DNA of 64,000 nucleotides, taken from NCBI RefSeq assembly GCF_036002945.1, contig NZ_CP108529.1:7311001-7375000 (forward strand), written 5' to 3'. Below the pieces are notes generated by a model. It was not told the DNA's origin and searched no databases. It was given only the letters and a program-made list of their open reading frames with translations. Origin of the DNA: Streptomyces sp. NBC_01224 (lineage in GTDB: Bacteria; Actinomycetota; Actinomycetes; Streptomycetales; Streptomycetaceae). The position numbers and the translations under genes were made by a program. This document shows, one piece after another, positions 25,362 through 33,792 of the stretch (within the stretch, counting starts at the first letter, position 1; each line of letters opens with the position of its first letter).

Positions 25362-26138
25362 CTAAGGCCGCAAGCGCTCGCGGGCACCCGCCCCCGTGGT
25401 CCGCGGCGGTGCGAAGTCCTCGGGCGGCGTACGGGCCGGGACCAGCCGGGCCGTCGATGCCGCCACCAGGGCCTGCATCAGCCGTGGGTCGTCGCCCATC
25501 TCCGGATGCCACTGCACCCCGAGCACCCATTGAGGTCCCGGCCGTTCGATCGCCTCGATTGTGCCGTCCGCCGCGTGCGCCGAAGCCACGAGTCCCGGTG
25601 CGAGCCGTTGTACGCACTGGTGGTGGTAGGTGGGGACGGCTGATTCGCCGGGCACGATCGATGCGCAGAGTGTCCCCGGTACGGTTTTCACCGGGTGTGC
25701 GCCGAGGACTCCGGTCGCGCCCAGCGGACCGGTGTGCCCGTCGAGGTGCTGGGTCAGGGTGCCGCCGAGCGCCACATTGAGCAGCTGCATACCGCGGCAG
25801 ATGCCGAGCAGCGGCGTACCGGACTCCAGCGCGGCCCGGATCAGGGCCAGCTCCCAGGCATCGCGCTCCTGTGCGGGGGGACCGGTCCTGAAGTCGCGCT
25901 CCGCTCCGTACAGCGCCGGTTCCACATCGGCGCCGCCCGCGACGACGAGGCCGTCCAGCCGCGCTACCGCGGTCCCGGCCCGGGCGGGGGCGTCCGGCGG
26001 GAGCAGGGCGGCCAGGCCGCCGGACTGCTGGACCATCCGCGGGTAGGCGGCCGGGAGGAGGGTGGCGGGCAGCTCCCAGACACCCCAGCGGGCCACGGGC
26101 TCCAGATAGGTGGAGACGCCGATGAGAGGTTCGGACAC
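25362..26138 (-). CDS. Gamma-glutamyl-amine hydrolase (PuuD-like, class I amidotransferase fold)
   Basis: A 258-residue peptidase C26 protein. It carries LVVAGGADVEPALYG, the nucleophile elbow GICRGMQLLNVALGG (Cys), and VQWHPE with the catalytic His and Glu. It hydrolyses gamma-glutamyl bonds, releasing glutamate from intermediates such as gamma-glutamyl-GABA. GTG at 26138 fits GGAGGGA 8 nt upstream; an in-frame ATG at 26186 has a poorer site. It is the partner of the gamma-glutamyl synthetase encoded at 27064, and both share an operator motif. Confidence 0.9.
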   Translation of the reverse strand: MSEPLIGVSTYLEPVARWGVWELPATLLPAAYPRMVQQSGGLAALLPPDAPARAGTAVARLDGLVVAGGADVEPALYGAERDFRTGPPAQERDAWELALIRAALESGTPLLGICRGMQLLNVALGGTLTQHLDGHTGPLGATGVLGAHPVKTVPGTLCASIVPGESAVPTYHHQCVQRLAPGLVASAHAADGTIEAIERPGPQWVLGVQWHPEMGDDPRLMQALVAASTARLVPARTPPEDFAPPRTTGAGARERLRP

Positions 26139-26193
26139 GGGGCGGTCCCTCCGGTCGGCCGCCTGCGCGGGCGGGCTCGGTTCCATGGTTTCA

Positions 26194-26213
26194 ATGGTGG
26201 CAGAGAATACCTT
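26194..26213. promoter_or_regulatory. Shared operator motif, copy 1 (ATGGT-N8-ATACCTT)
   Basis: ATGGT at 26194-26198 and ATACCTT at 26207-26213 lie about 55 bp upstream of the hydrolase start. The same words at the same spacing occur between the GntR regulator and the glnA4-like gene, so this is probably the regulator's binding site. Confidence 0.55.
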
Positions 26214-26259
26214 TATGTTTCCGGAGGCTGTCACCGAGGCGGAACCGGTGGCACGTCGC

Positions 26260-26988
26260 TCAGGCCAGGAATCCGCGCAGCAGCGCGGCCGTACCCGCAC
26301 AGTGCTCGCGCATCACCGCGCGCGCAGCCTCCGCGTCCCCGTCGAGAACCGCCTCGACGAGACTCGCGTGCTGATGCTGCGAATGCTCCAGGTTCCGCAC
26401 GAGCAGCGGTATGCAGTCCAGCAGGTCGTTCACGGTGGCCCGGACAGCCGCGTACTGCGCTGTCAGGGACGCGGAGCCGGAGAGTTCCGCCAGGGTCAGA
26501 TGGAACAGGGTGTCGCGCCTGCGGTAGTCGGGCAGAGGTGCTTCGTGAGTCGCCGCCAGAGCCGTACGCAGCCGGTCCGCACCCTCGTCCGTCAGCCCCT
26601 GCGCGGCGCACAGTCCGGCCGCCCCGGCCTCCAGCACCTCGCGGAAGCGCAGCACGTCCTCGATGTCGACCGACTCCACCTTCCGGCGCAGCTCGTCCTC
26701 GCCGGGGCTGCCGGTGCGGGGCAGCACGAACGTGCCGCCGTACCGCCCACGCCTGCTCTCCACCAGGCCCTGGTCCTGCAGGACCTTCAGTACCTCGCGC
26801 AGCGTGACCCGGCTGATCCCCAGCAGCTCGGCCAGCTCGCGCTCGGCCGGCAGCCGCCCGCCGCCGGGCACCAGCCCGAGCCTGACCACCTGGAGGATCT
26901 GCTCCAGCGCCTCCTCGAAGCCGTTCCCCGCCCGGACGGGCCGCAGTACGGGCATCAGGCGGTCGGTGAACTCGCTCTCCGCGGCCAC
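26260..26988 (-). CDS. GntR/FadR-family regulator of the gamma-glutamylation locus
   Basis: A 242-residue regulator. The winged helix-turn-helix carries PAERELAELLGISRVTLREV and LVESRRGRYGGTFVL (residues 40-90). The all-helical FCD effector domain (residues 105-235) holds the metal-binding FRxxLE-type start RFREVLEAGAAGL and two further His-rich helices (FHLTLAEL, HASLVEAVL). GTG at 26988 follows GGGGGACGGGAC. It lies between the hydrolase and synthetase genes and is divergent from the latter. In S. coelicolor the equivalent gene next to glnA4 is, to my recall, involved in ethanolamine utilisation. Confidence 0.9.
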   Translation of the reverse strand: MAAESEFTDRLMPVLRPVRAGNGFEEALEQILQVVRLGLVPGGGRLPAERELAELLGISRVTLREVLKVLQDQGLVESRRGRYGGTFVLPRTGSPGEDELRRKVESVDIEDVLRFREVLEAGAAGLCAAQGLTDEGADRLRTALAATHEAPLPDYRRRDTLFHLTLAELSGSASLTAQYAAVRATVNDLLDCIPLLVRNLEHSQHQHASLVEAVLDGDAEAARAVMREHCAGTAALLRGFLA

Positions 26989-27010
26989 GTCCCGTCCCCC
27001 TTCACAATTA

Positions 27011-27030
27011 ATGGTTTTCTCGCATACCTT
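27011..27030. promoter_or_regulatory. Shared operator motif, copy 2 (ATGGT-N8-ATACCTT)
   Basis: ATGGT at 27011-27015 and ATACCTT at 27024-27030 lie midway between the divergent GntR gene and the glutamine-synthetase-like gene. This matches copy 1 in sequence and spacing. It could control both divergent transcripts. Confidence 0.6.
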
Positions 27031-27063
27031 AAGCCTTCCGGCTGACCGAAGGAGGAGTATCCC

Positions 27064-28431
27064 GTGGCAGACCGAACACCACCGCTGGGGATCGAGGAGC
27101 TGCGCGTCCTCGTCAGAAGCGGTGAGATCGACACCGTCGTCCTCGCCTTCCCCGACATGCAGGGACGGCTGCAGGGAAAACGGTTCGCTGCCCGCTTCTT
27201 CCTCGACGAGGTCGTGGAGCACGGCACCGAGGGATGCAACTACCTGCTCGCCGTCGACACCGACATGAACACCGTCGACGGATTCGAGATGTCCTCCTGG
27301 GAGCGCGGCTACGGCGACTTCGCCATGCACGCCGACCTTTCCACCCTGCGCCTGGTGCCCTGGAACGAGGGCACGGCCATGGTCATGGCCGATCTCACCC
27401 AGGAGGACGGCTCGCCCGTCGCCGCCGCGCCCCGCCGGATCCTGAGCCGCCAGCTGGAACGCCTGGCCGAGCACGGCTACACGGCCCATGTCGGCACCGA
27501 GCTCGAATTCATCGTCTTCAAGGACACCTACGAACAGGCCTGGGACCGCAACTACCGCGATCTGACCCCGGCCAACCAGTACAACGTCGACTACTCCGTC
27601 CTCGGCACCGGCCGCGTAGAGCCGCTGCTGCGCCGTATCCGCAACGAAATGGCCGCCGCGGGTCTCACCGTCGAGTCCGCGAAGGGCGAGTGCAACCCCG
27701 GCCAGCACGAGATCGTGTTCCGTTACGACGAGGCCCTGGTCACCTGTGACCAGCACGCCGTCTACAAGACCGGCGCCAAGGAGATCGCCGCCCAGGAGGG
27801 CGTCGCACTCACCTTCATGGCCAAGTTCAACGAGCGCGAGGGCAACTCCTGCCACATCCACCTCTCACTCCGGTCCACCGACGAGGCCGGGCACAGCGTG
27901 ATGGCGGGCGAGGACGGCGGCATGTCACCGGTGATGCGCCACTTCCTCGCCGGACAGCTGGCCGCCCTGCGCGATTTCTCCCTCCTCTACGCACCGAACA
28001 TCAACTCCTACAAACGCTTCCAGCCGGGTTCCTTCGCCCCGACCGCCGTCGCCTGGGGCCACGACAACCGCACCTGCTCGCTCCGCGTCGTCGGCCACGG
28101 CCGCTCGATGCGCTTCGAGAACCGGCTGCCCGGCGGTGACGTCAACCCGTACCTCGCCGTCGCCGGACTGATCGCAGCGGGCATCCACGGCATCGAGAAG
28201 GGTCTCGAACTCCCCGAGCCGTGCGGGAGCAACGCCTACACCGCCGACTACGACCACGTCCCCACCACGCTGCGCGAGGCCGCCGAACTCTGGGAGAGGA
28301 GCGAGATCGCCAGGGCGGCCTTCGGCGACGACGTCGTCGCGCACTACCGCAACATGGCCCGCGTCGAGCTCGAAGCCTTCGACGCCGCAGTGACCGACTG
28401 GGAGCTCCGCCGCTCCTTCGAACGCCTGTGA
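27064..28431 (+). CDS. glnA4: Glutamine synthetase-like gamma-glutamylamine ligase (GlnA4 type)
   Basis: A 455-residue glutamine-synthetase-fold enzyme. It has the beta-grasp N-terminus (LAFPDMQGRLQGKRF), the metal-binding Glu in GTELEFIVF and AKGECNPGQHEIVF, the His in SCHIHLSL, and the Arg-rich SLRVVGHGRSMRFENR ending in PGGDVNPYLA. The adenylylation motif of true GlnA is absent. By position and context it matches S. coelicolor GlnA4 (SCO1613), described as a gamma-glutamylethanolamide synthetase. It probably makes gamma-glutamyl amines as the first step of amine catabolism. GTG start with GGAGGAG. Followed by dehydrogenases in the same operon. Confidence 0.9.
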   Translation: MADRTPPLGIEELRVLVRSGEIDTVVLAFPDMQGRLQGKRFAARFFLDEVVEHGTEGCNYLLAVDTDMNTVDGFEMSSWERGYGDFAMHADLSTLRLVPWNEGTAMVMADLTQEDGSPVAAAPRRILSRQLERLAEHGYTAHVGTELEFIVFKDTYEQAWDRNYRDLTPANQYNVDYSVLGTGRVEPLLRRIRNEMAAAGLTVESAKGECNPGQHEIVFRYDEALVTCDQHAVYKTGAKEIAAQEGVALTFMAKFNEREGNSCHIHLSLRSTDEAGHSVMAGEDGGMSPVMRHFLAGQLAALRDFSLLYAPNINSYKRFQPGSFAPTAVAWGHDNRTCSLRVVGHGRSMRFENRLPGGDVNPYLAVAGLIAAGIHGIEKGLELPEPCGSNAYTADYDHVPTTLREAAELWERSEIARAAFGDDVVAHYRNMARVELEAFDAAVTDWELRRSFERL

Positions 28432-28439
28432 GGCACCCC

Positions 28440-29819
28440 GTGACCACGCCCGACCACCCGGTGGAACACCACGTACTCAACCCGGCGACGGAGGAACTCC
28501 TCGCCACCGTCCCGTCCACCACCGCCGCCGAGGTCGACGCGGCAGTCGTCCGGGCCGCAGCCGCCCAGCGCACCTGGGCCGCCCTCGCCCCCGCCGACCG
28601 CGCCAGGCTGCTGCGCCGCTTCGCCACCGCCGTCGACGGCGAAGCCGAACAGCTGGCCCGACTGGAGGTCCAGGAGGCCGGCCACACCCTCAACAACGCC
28701 CGCTGGGAAGCGGCCAACGTCCGCGATCTGCTCGACTACGCCGCCGGGGGAGTGGAACGACTCGCCGGCCGGCAGATCCCCGTCCCCGGCGGACTCGACA
28801 TCACCCTCCTCGAACCCCTCGGCGTCATCGGTGTGATCGCACCGTGGAACTTCCCCATGCCGATCGCCGCCTGGGGTCTCGCCCCCGCCCTGGCCGCCGG
28901 CAACGCCGTACTCCTCAAGCCCGCCGAGACGACCCCGCTCACCGCCCTGCGGCTGGCCCGGCTCGCCCTGGACGCGGGGCTTCCCGACCACCTTCTCCAG
29001 GTGCTGCCGGGTGCGGGCGACGTGACCGGAAACGCCCTGGTCGAGCACCCCGGCGTCGCCAAGATCGTCTTCACCGGCTCCACCCGGGTCGGCAAGCAGA
29101 TCATGGCCAAGTGCGCCGACCGCGTGAAGCGGCTCACCCTCGAACTCGGCGGCAAGAGCCCCAACATCGTCTTCGCCGACGCCGACATCGAAGCCGCCGC
29201 AGCCGCCGCACCCATGGCGTTCCTGGACAACGCCGGCCAGGACTGCTGCGCCCGCACCCGCATCCTGGTCCAGCGATCCGCGTACGACCGCTTCCTGGAA
29301 CTGCTGGCCCCCGCAATCGAATCGGTCGTGGTGGGCGACCCGTCCGACGAGAACACCCGGATGGGCCCGCTGATCTCCCGGGCGCAACTGGAACGGGTGC
29401 GCAGTTACGTCCCCGAGGACGCGACCGCCCTCAGCGGCAAAGCACCCGAAGGGCCCGGCTTCTGGTTCCCGCCGACCGTCCTCACCGACGTCCGCCCGGA
29501 CTCACCCGTCGCCACCGAAGAGGTATTCGGGCCGGTCGCCGTCGTTCTTCCCTTCGAGGACGAGGCCGACGCCGTCCGGCTCGCCAATGCGACGGAGTAC
29601 GGCCTCGCCGGGTCGATCTGGACCCGCGACGTGGGCCGCGCACTGCGTGTCTCGCAGTCGGTCCGGGCCGGGAACCTCTCCGTCAACTCCCACTCCAGCG
29701 TCCGCTACTGGACCCCGTTCGGCGGCTACAAACAGTCCGGACTCGGCCGCGAACTCGGCCCTGACGCGCTTGCCGCATTCACCGAAACCAAGAACGTCTT
29801 CATCAGCACGGAGGCCTGA
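28440..29819 (+). CDS. Aldehyde dehydrogenase
   Basis: A 459-residue NAD(P)-dependent aldehyde dehydrogenase. The Rossmann segment holds APWNFPMPIAAWGLAPALAA, then FTGSTRVGKQI. The catalytic Glu is in LELGGKSPNIVF and the catalytic Cys in NAGQDCCARTR. EVFGPVAVVLPF completes the set. It should oxidise the aldehyde formed after amine deamination of the gamma-glutamylated substrate. The GTG start lies 8 bp after the glnA4-like stop, so co-transcription is clear. Confidence 0.92.
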   Translation: MTTPDHPVEHHVLNPATEELLATVPSTTAAEVDAAVVRAAAAQRTWAALAPADRARLLRRFATAVDGEAEQLARLEVQEAGHTLNNARWEAANVRDLLDYAAGGVERLAGRQIPVPGGLDITLLEPLGVIGVIAPWNFPMPIAAWGLAPALAAGNAVLLKPAETTPLTALRLARLALDAGLPDHLLQVLPGAGDVTGNALVEHPGVAKIVFTGSTRVGKQIMAKCADRVKRLTLELGGKSPNIVFADADIEAAAAAAPMAFLDNAGQDCCARTRILVQRSAYDRFLELLAPAIESVVVGDPSDENTRMGPLISRAQLERVRSYVPEDATALSGKAPEGPGFWFPPTVLTDVRPDSPVATEEVFGPVAVVLPFEDEADAVRLANATEYGLAGSIWTRDVGRALRVSQSVRAGNLSVNSHSSVRYWTPFGGYKQSGLGRELGPDALAAFTETKNVFISTEA

Positions 29820-29825
29820 GCCAGC

Positions 29826-30617
29826 ATGACCACCACCGACAGCGAGAACATCTGCCGCCGCCTGGTCGGCCGCACCGCCGTCATCACCGGAGCCGCCAGC
29901 GGCATCGGCCTGGCCACCGCACGCCGCCTGGCGTCGGAGGGCGCTCGTGTCGTCTGCGGCGACATCGACGAGAACGCGGGCAAGGCCGCGGCCGAGGAGG
30001 TCGGCGGCACGTTCGTGCGCGTCGACGTCACCGACCCCGAACAGGTCGAGGCGCTTTTCAAGACCGCGTTCGACACCTACGGCTCCGTCGACATCGCCTT
30101 CAACAACGCGGGCATCTCCCCGCCCGACGACGACTCCATCCTCACCACGGGGCTGGAGGCGTGGAAGCGCGTCCAGGACGTCAACCTCACCTCCGTCTAC
30201 CTCTGCTGCAAGGCCGCCCTGCCCTACATGCGCCGCCAGCGCCGTGGCTCGATCATCAACACCGCGTCCTTCGTCGCGATCCTCGGAGCGGCCACCAGTC
30301 AGATCTCCTACACCGCGTCCAAGGGCGGCGTCCTCGCCATGTCCCGCGAACTCGGTGTGCAGTTCGCCCGCGAAGGCATCCGGGTCAACGCGCTGTGCCC
30401 GGGACCGGTCAACACCCCGCTGCTCCAGGAGCTGTTCGCCAAGGACCCGGAACGCGCGGCCCGCAGGCTCGTGCACATCCCGGTCGGGCGGTTCGCCGAA
30501 GCCACGGAGATCGCGGCAGCCGTCGCCTTCCTCGCGAGCGACGACTCCTCGTTCGTCAACGCCACCGACTTCCTCGTCGACGGCGGTATCTCGGGGGCGT
30601 ACGTCACACCGCTCTAG
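29826..30617 (+). CDS. SDR-family oxidoreductase
   Basis: A 263-residue short-chain dehydrogenase. The cofactor motif is TGAASGIG (residues 21-28), NNAG is present, and the catalytic Ser, Tyr and Lys appear in the block around SYTASKGG. The C-terminal DGGISGAYVTPL is typical. It lies 6 bp after the aldehyde dehydrogenase and probably handles an alcohol/ketone step of the same catabolic route. The precise substrate is unknown; annotations as 3-oxoacyl-ACP reductase would be generic. Confidence 0.9.
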   Translation: MTTTDSENICRRLVGRTAVITGAASGIGLATARRLASEGARVVCGDIDENAGKAAAEEVGGTFVRVDVTDPEQVEALFKTAFDTYGSVDIAFNNAGISPPDDDSILTTGLEAWKRVQDVNLTSVYLCCKAALPYMRRQRRGSIINTASFVAILGAATSQISYTASKGGVLAMSRELGVQFAREGIRVNALCPGPVNTPLLQELFAKDPERAARRLVHIPVGRFAEATEIAAAVAFLASDDSSFVNATDFLVDGGISGAYVTPL

Positions 30618-30679
30618 AGTTCCACCGCCAACAGGGGCTCGTCGGGATCCCGTCGGAGGCAAAACCCTGGAGTGATGGG

Positions 30680-31092
30680 ATGAGCAACGCGACACCGCCC
30701 GGCTGGTATCCGGACGCCGCGACACCGGGCACCGAGCGGTGGCGGGACGGTACGGCATGGGCCGCGCATACCCGCCCGATCGTCTCCGTACCCCAGCAGT
30801 CCGGGCCGCCCGAGCCAGTCGCGAACGCGTACGGGAACGGCGGCGGCAGTGCGGCGACCGGTGGCGGCACCCGGATCGTCGCGCTCGCCGTGGCCGGACT
30901 GGCCGTCGTCGGCGCAGCCGTCACCGGAGCCGTACTGCTGGGCAGGGGCGACGGCGGTACGCAGCCGAAGGCCCGGCCGAGCAGTTCCGCGCCGTTCCCC
31001 ACCGCGGACCAGGACTCCCCGTCGCCGAGGCGATCCGGCCGATCGACGACAGCGGGACGAGCGGCGGCGTGGGCAGCTCGGTCGCCCCCTGA
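30680..31092 (+). CDS. DUF2510 membrane protein, probably frameshifted near its 3' end
   Basis: The protein starts MSNATPPGWYPDAATPGTER, the DUF2510 signature, followed by a linker and one transmembrane helix (IVALAVAGLAVVGAAVTGAV). In the start frame the reading continues past 31092 into sequence antisense to the next gene, up to 31450, with an Arg/Ser-rich tail that does not look natural. A switch to the -1 frame near 31010-31030, in a C-run, gives PVAEAIRPIDDSGTSGG then VGSSVAP and a stop at 31092, just before the convergent gene. I therefore infer a one-base loss. Function unknown. Confidence 0.6.
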
Positions 31093-31094
31093 GC

Positions 31095-32297
31095 TCAGAG
31101 GAACGTACGGCCCTCGCCGCGGTACGTCGGCACGGCCGCTGTCACCCGGTCACCCTCGATCAGCTGCAACTCGTCGAAGCGTTCGCACAGTTCACCGGCC
31201 TTCGCGTGCCGGAACCACACCTTGTCGCCGATCAGCAGATCGTCGGCCGGGGCGCCGAGCAGCGGGGTCTGCACCTCGCCCGGCCCCTCCTGCGGGTCGT
31301 AGCGCAGTCCCTCCGGCAGATACGGGACGGGCAGCCGGTCCGCACCCGCGGGCCCGGACGCCGGATAGCCGCCACCGAGGACCGTCACCACACCCACACC
31401 CGGCCGACGCACCACCGGCTGGGCGAACAGTGCCGCCGGGCGCGCCGTGAACGACGTGTAGTTGTCGAACAGCCGCGGTACGTAGAGCCCCGATCCCGCC
31501 GCGATCTCGGTCACCGCGCGCTCCGCCGCGGTGTGCTGCACACTGCCGGTGCCGCCGCCGTTCACGAACTCCAGGTCCGGCGCCACCGCCCGCACCGCCC
31601 GCACGACCTCGGCCCGCCGGGCGGCCAGCTCCTTGCGGCCCGCGGCCTGCATCAGCCGGATCGCCCTGGAGCGCAGCGGCCGTCCCGCGACCGAATCCCC
31701 GACCCCGGCGATATGACCCTCGTACGCCATCAGACCCACCAGCCGGAAGCCGGGCCTGCGCGCCACCGAGCGTGCCAGCTCGGCCAGTTGGGCGGGGGAG
31801 CGCAGCGGTGAACGCAGGGCGCCGATCCTGATCCGTCCCCCGAGCAGCTGCAGTGAGGTGTCCAGCTCCAGACAGACCCGGATCTCCTCGCGGCCACCGG
31901 CCCGTGCCGCGTCGATCAGCTCCAGCTGTGCGTGATCGTCCACCATCACCGTCACGGCGGCGGCCAGCTTCGGATCGGCGGCCAGCTCCGCGAAGGCGGA
32001 CCGGTCGGCCGACGGATAGGCCAGCAGTACGTCGTCGAAACCGGCCCGCGCCAGCCACAGCGACTCGGCCAGTGTGAACGACATGATCCCGGCGAACCCG
32101 GGCCGCGCGAGCACCCGCTCCAGCAGGGCCCGGCAGCGCACGGACTTGCTTGCCACCCGGATCGGCTTCCCTGCGGCCCGGCGGACGAGGTCGTCGGCAT
32201 TGGCATCGAACGCATCGAGATCGACGATGGCGATCGGGGCGTCCAGATGAGCGGTGGCCCGTTCGTAACGGGTCCGGTCAGCAGCGCGGGCAGTCAT
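31095..32297 (-). CDS. PLP-dependent amino acid aldolase/deaminase (alanine racemase-like N domain)
   Basis: A 400-residue protein of the alanine-racemase-fold family that includes D-threonine aldolase and D-serine dehydratase relatives. Near the N-terminus, the PLP Lys is expected in RVASKSVRC. Further signatures are AYEGHIAG in the middle and NGGGTGSV near residue 240. The C-terminal part contains IGDKVWFRHAKAGELCERF. It is usually annotated amino acid deaminase/aldolase in Streptomyces. It is single, with the ATG at 32297; the longer ORF upstream is not coding. Confidence 0.85.
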   Translation of the reverse strand: MTARAADRTRYERATAHLDAPIAIVDLDAFDANADDLVRRAAGKPIRVASKSVRCRALLERVLARPGFAGIMSFTLAESLWLARAGFDDVLLAYPSADRSAFAELAADPKLAAAVTVMVDDHAQLELIDAARAGGREEIRVCLELDTSLQLLGGRIRIGALRSPLRSPAQLAELARSVARRPGFRLVGLMAYEGHIAGVGDSVAGRPLRSRAIRLMQAAGRKELAARRAEVVRAVRAVAPDLEFVNGGGTGSVQHTAAERAVTEIAAGSGLYVPRLFDNYTSFTARPAALFAQPVVRRPGVGVVTVLGGGYPASGPAGADRLPVPYLPEGLRYDPQEGPGEVQTPLLGAPADDLLIGDKVWFRHAKAGELCERFDELQLIEGDRVTAAVPTYRGEGRTFL

Positions 32298-32481
32298 GGC
32301 CGCAGCTTGCCAGACGGCCGTACCGCTGGGTAGGGGGATGATCTGCGCAGATCGTCCAGGGGCAGGGCGTCCCGCTCCCACCGGGGCCGTTCCACCCCGT
32401 AGAGTGACGGGCGCGCGGCAACCAACGGGCCTGCCTGTGACGTCGATCCGCGCGCGGTACGGAAAAGGACCAGGGGGGTGG

Positions 32482-33792
32482 ATGAGTACCGAGGCGCAGC
32501 GCGCTCCAGTCCCGCCCCGCCCCACGACGACCCCACCACCGGCGCCCGCGCACCCCGCACAGGCCCCTTCCGCGACCTCCGCGAGCGTGCCCGTTCCGCC
32601 GCGCCCGAAGACACCACCGCCCGCAGTGCCTGCGCCGGTGCCCGGCCCAGCGGCGCCGGTGGGACCGGCCGCCCCGGTATCGATGCCCGCACCTCAGCGG
32701 CAGGAGCCGGACCCGAAGCCGGTCGTGCCCCCTCAGCCGACGCACCCCTCAGCAGTCCCGCCCGTGGAGACCACAGCGCGGCTGCGGCCCGTGCCCTCGG
32801 CTCCCGTGCCCGCCGCGCCTGCGCCCGCCACCACCCCGCCCCGCCCCGAGCAGCCGCCCGCCGCGACCCGCAGGCGGCCCATCGGAGCCGTGGACCTCAC
32901 CCCGCGTCCAGGGGCGACCCCGCCACCGCCCGGGCAGGTGCACGTCCCGCACGCGTACCCGCAGCCGCACCCGTACCGCCATCCGCTCCCCGAGGCACCC
33001 GTGGAGACCACCACCCGGCTGCGCCCCATCCGTACCCGCCACCCCGTCAGGACCGCGACCGCCGCCGCCTGCGTCGTCCTCGGGCTCGGACTGATCGGCG
33101 GCGCGGCCACCGGTGCCTGGCTCACCAGCGACTCCTCGGCCGACCCCGCCGCCCACAGCGCCTACACCGTGGGCCGCTCGGCCTGGCACAGCGTCCCAGT
33201 GGACACCCTCTTCCCGCGCACGCTCAACGGCGACGGAGCGGGGCCCGGCGGTGCCGACCGGGTCTGGACCCGGGTCGGCGTCGCCCCGGACAGCGGCTGT
33301 ACGCCGGCCCTGGACCCGCTGCTGGCCAGGACACTCGGCCCGGTCGGATGCGAGCGCATGCTCCGCGCCACCTACACCGACGCCACCAGCAGCAGTGTCA
33401 CCACGGTCGGGGTGATCTTCACCCAGGCCGACACCGAGGCCATGAGAGCGCTGAGCACCCGCTTCACCGACCAGCATCTCGACCGGCGCACCGACCTGAT
33501 GCCCCGTACGTACCCCGTCAAGGGCACGGTCGCCGCCGGGTTCGGCGACCGGCAGCGCGCCAGCTGGACCGTCCATGTACTGACCGAGGTGCCCGTCGTC
33601 GTGTTCGCCGTCTCCGGGTTCGCCGACGGGCGTACGGTCACCGATCCGCAACCCGTCGCCAAGGCGATGGCCGCGAACGCCACCACGGCCGCCGCCCAGG
33701 CCGGGCTCGGCCACGAGGCCAAGGGAATCGCCGACGGGATCGAGCGCGGCCTGCGCCGGACCGTCACCGACCTCACGGAGAAGCCGGAATGA
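32482..33792 (+). CDS. Proline-rich membrane protein paired with a mycosin-like protease
   Basis: A 436-residue protein. Residues 1-185 are a Pro/Ala-rich disordered cytoplasmic region with two copies of the motif VETTARLRP/VETTTRLRP (near residues 95 and 175). One transmembrane helix lies near residues 197-217 (AAACVVLGLGLIGGAATGAW), and about 220 extracytoplasmic residues follow. No known domain is recognised in the C-terminal half. A strong GGGGGG ribosome site precedes the ATG. Its stop overlaps the protease start as ATGA, so the two proteins probably act together at the cell surface. Confidence 0.8.
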   Translation: MSTEAQRAPVPPRPTTTPPPAPAHPAQAPSATSASVPVPPRPKTPPPAVPAPVPGPAAPVGPAAPVSMPAPQRQEPDPKPVVPPQPTHPSAVPPVETTARLRPVPSAPVPAAPAPATTPPRPEQPPAATRRRPIGAVDLTPRPGATPPPPGQVHVPHAYPQPHPYRHPLPEAPVETTTRLRPIRTRHPVRTATAAACVVLGLGLIGGAATGAWLTSDSSADPAAHSAYTVGRSAWHSVPVDTLFPRTLNGDGAGPGGADRVWTRVGVAPDSGCTPALDPLLARTLGPVGCERMLRATYTDATSSSVTTVGVIFTQADTEAMRALSTRFTDQHLDRRTDLMPRTYPVKGTVAAGFGDRQRASWTVHVLTEVPVVVFAVSGFADGRTVTDPQPVAKAMAANATTAAAQAGLGHEAKGIADGIERGLRRTVTDLTEKPE

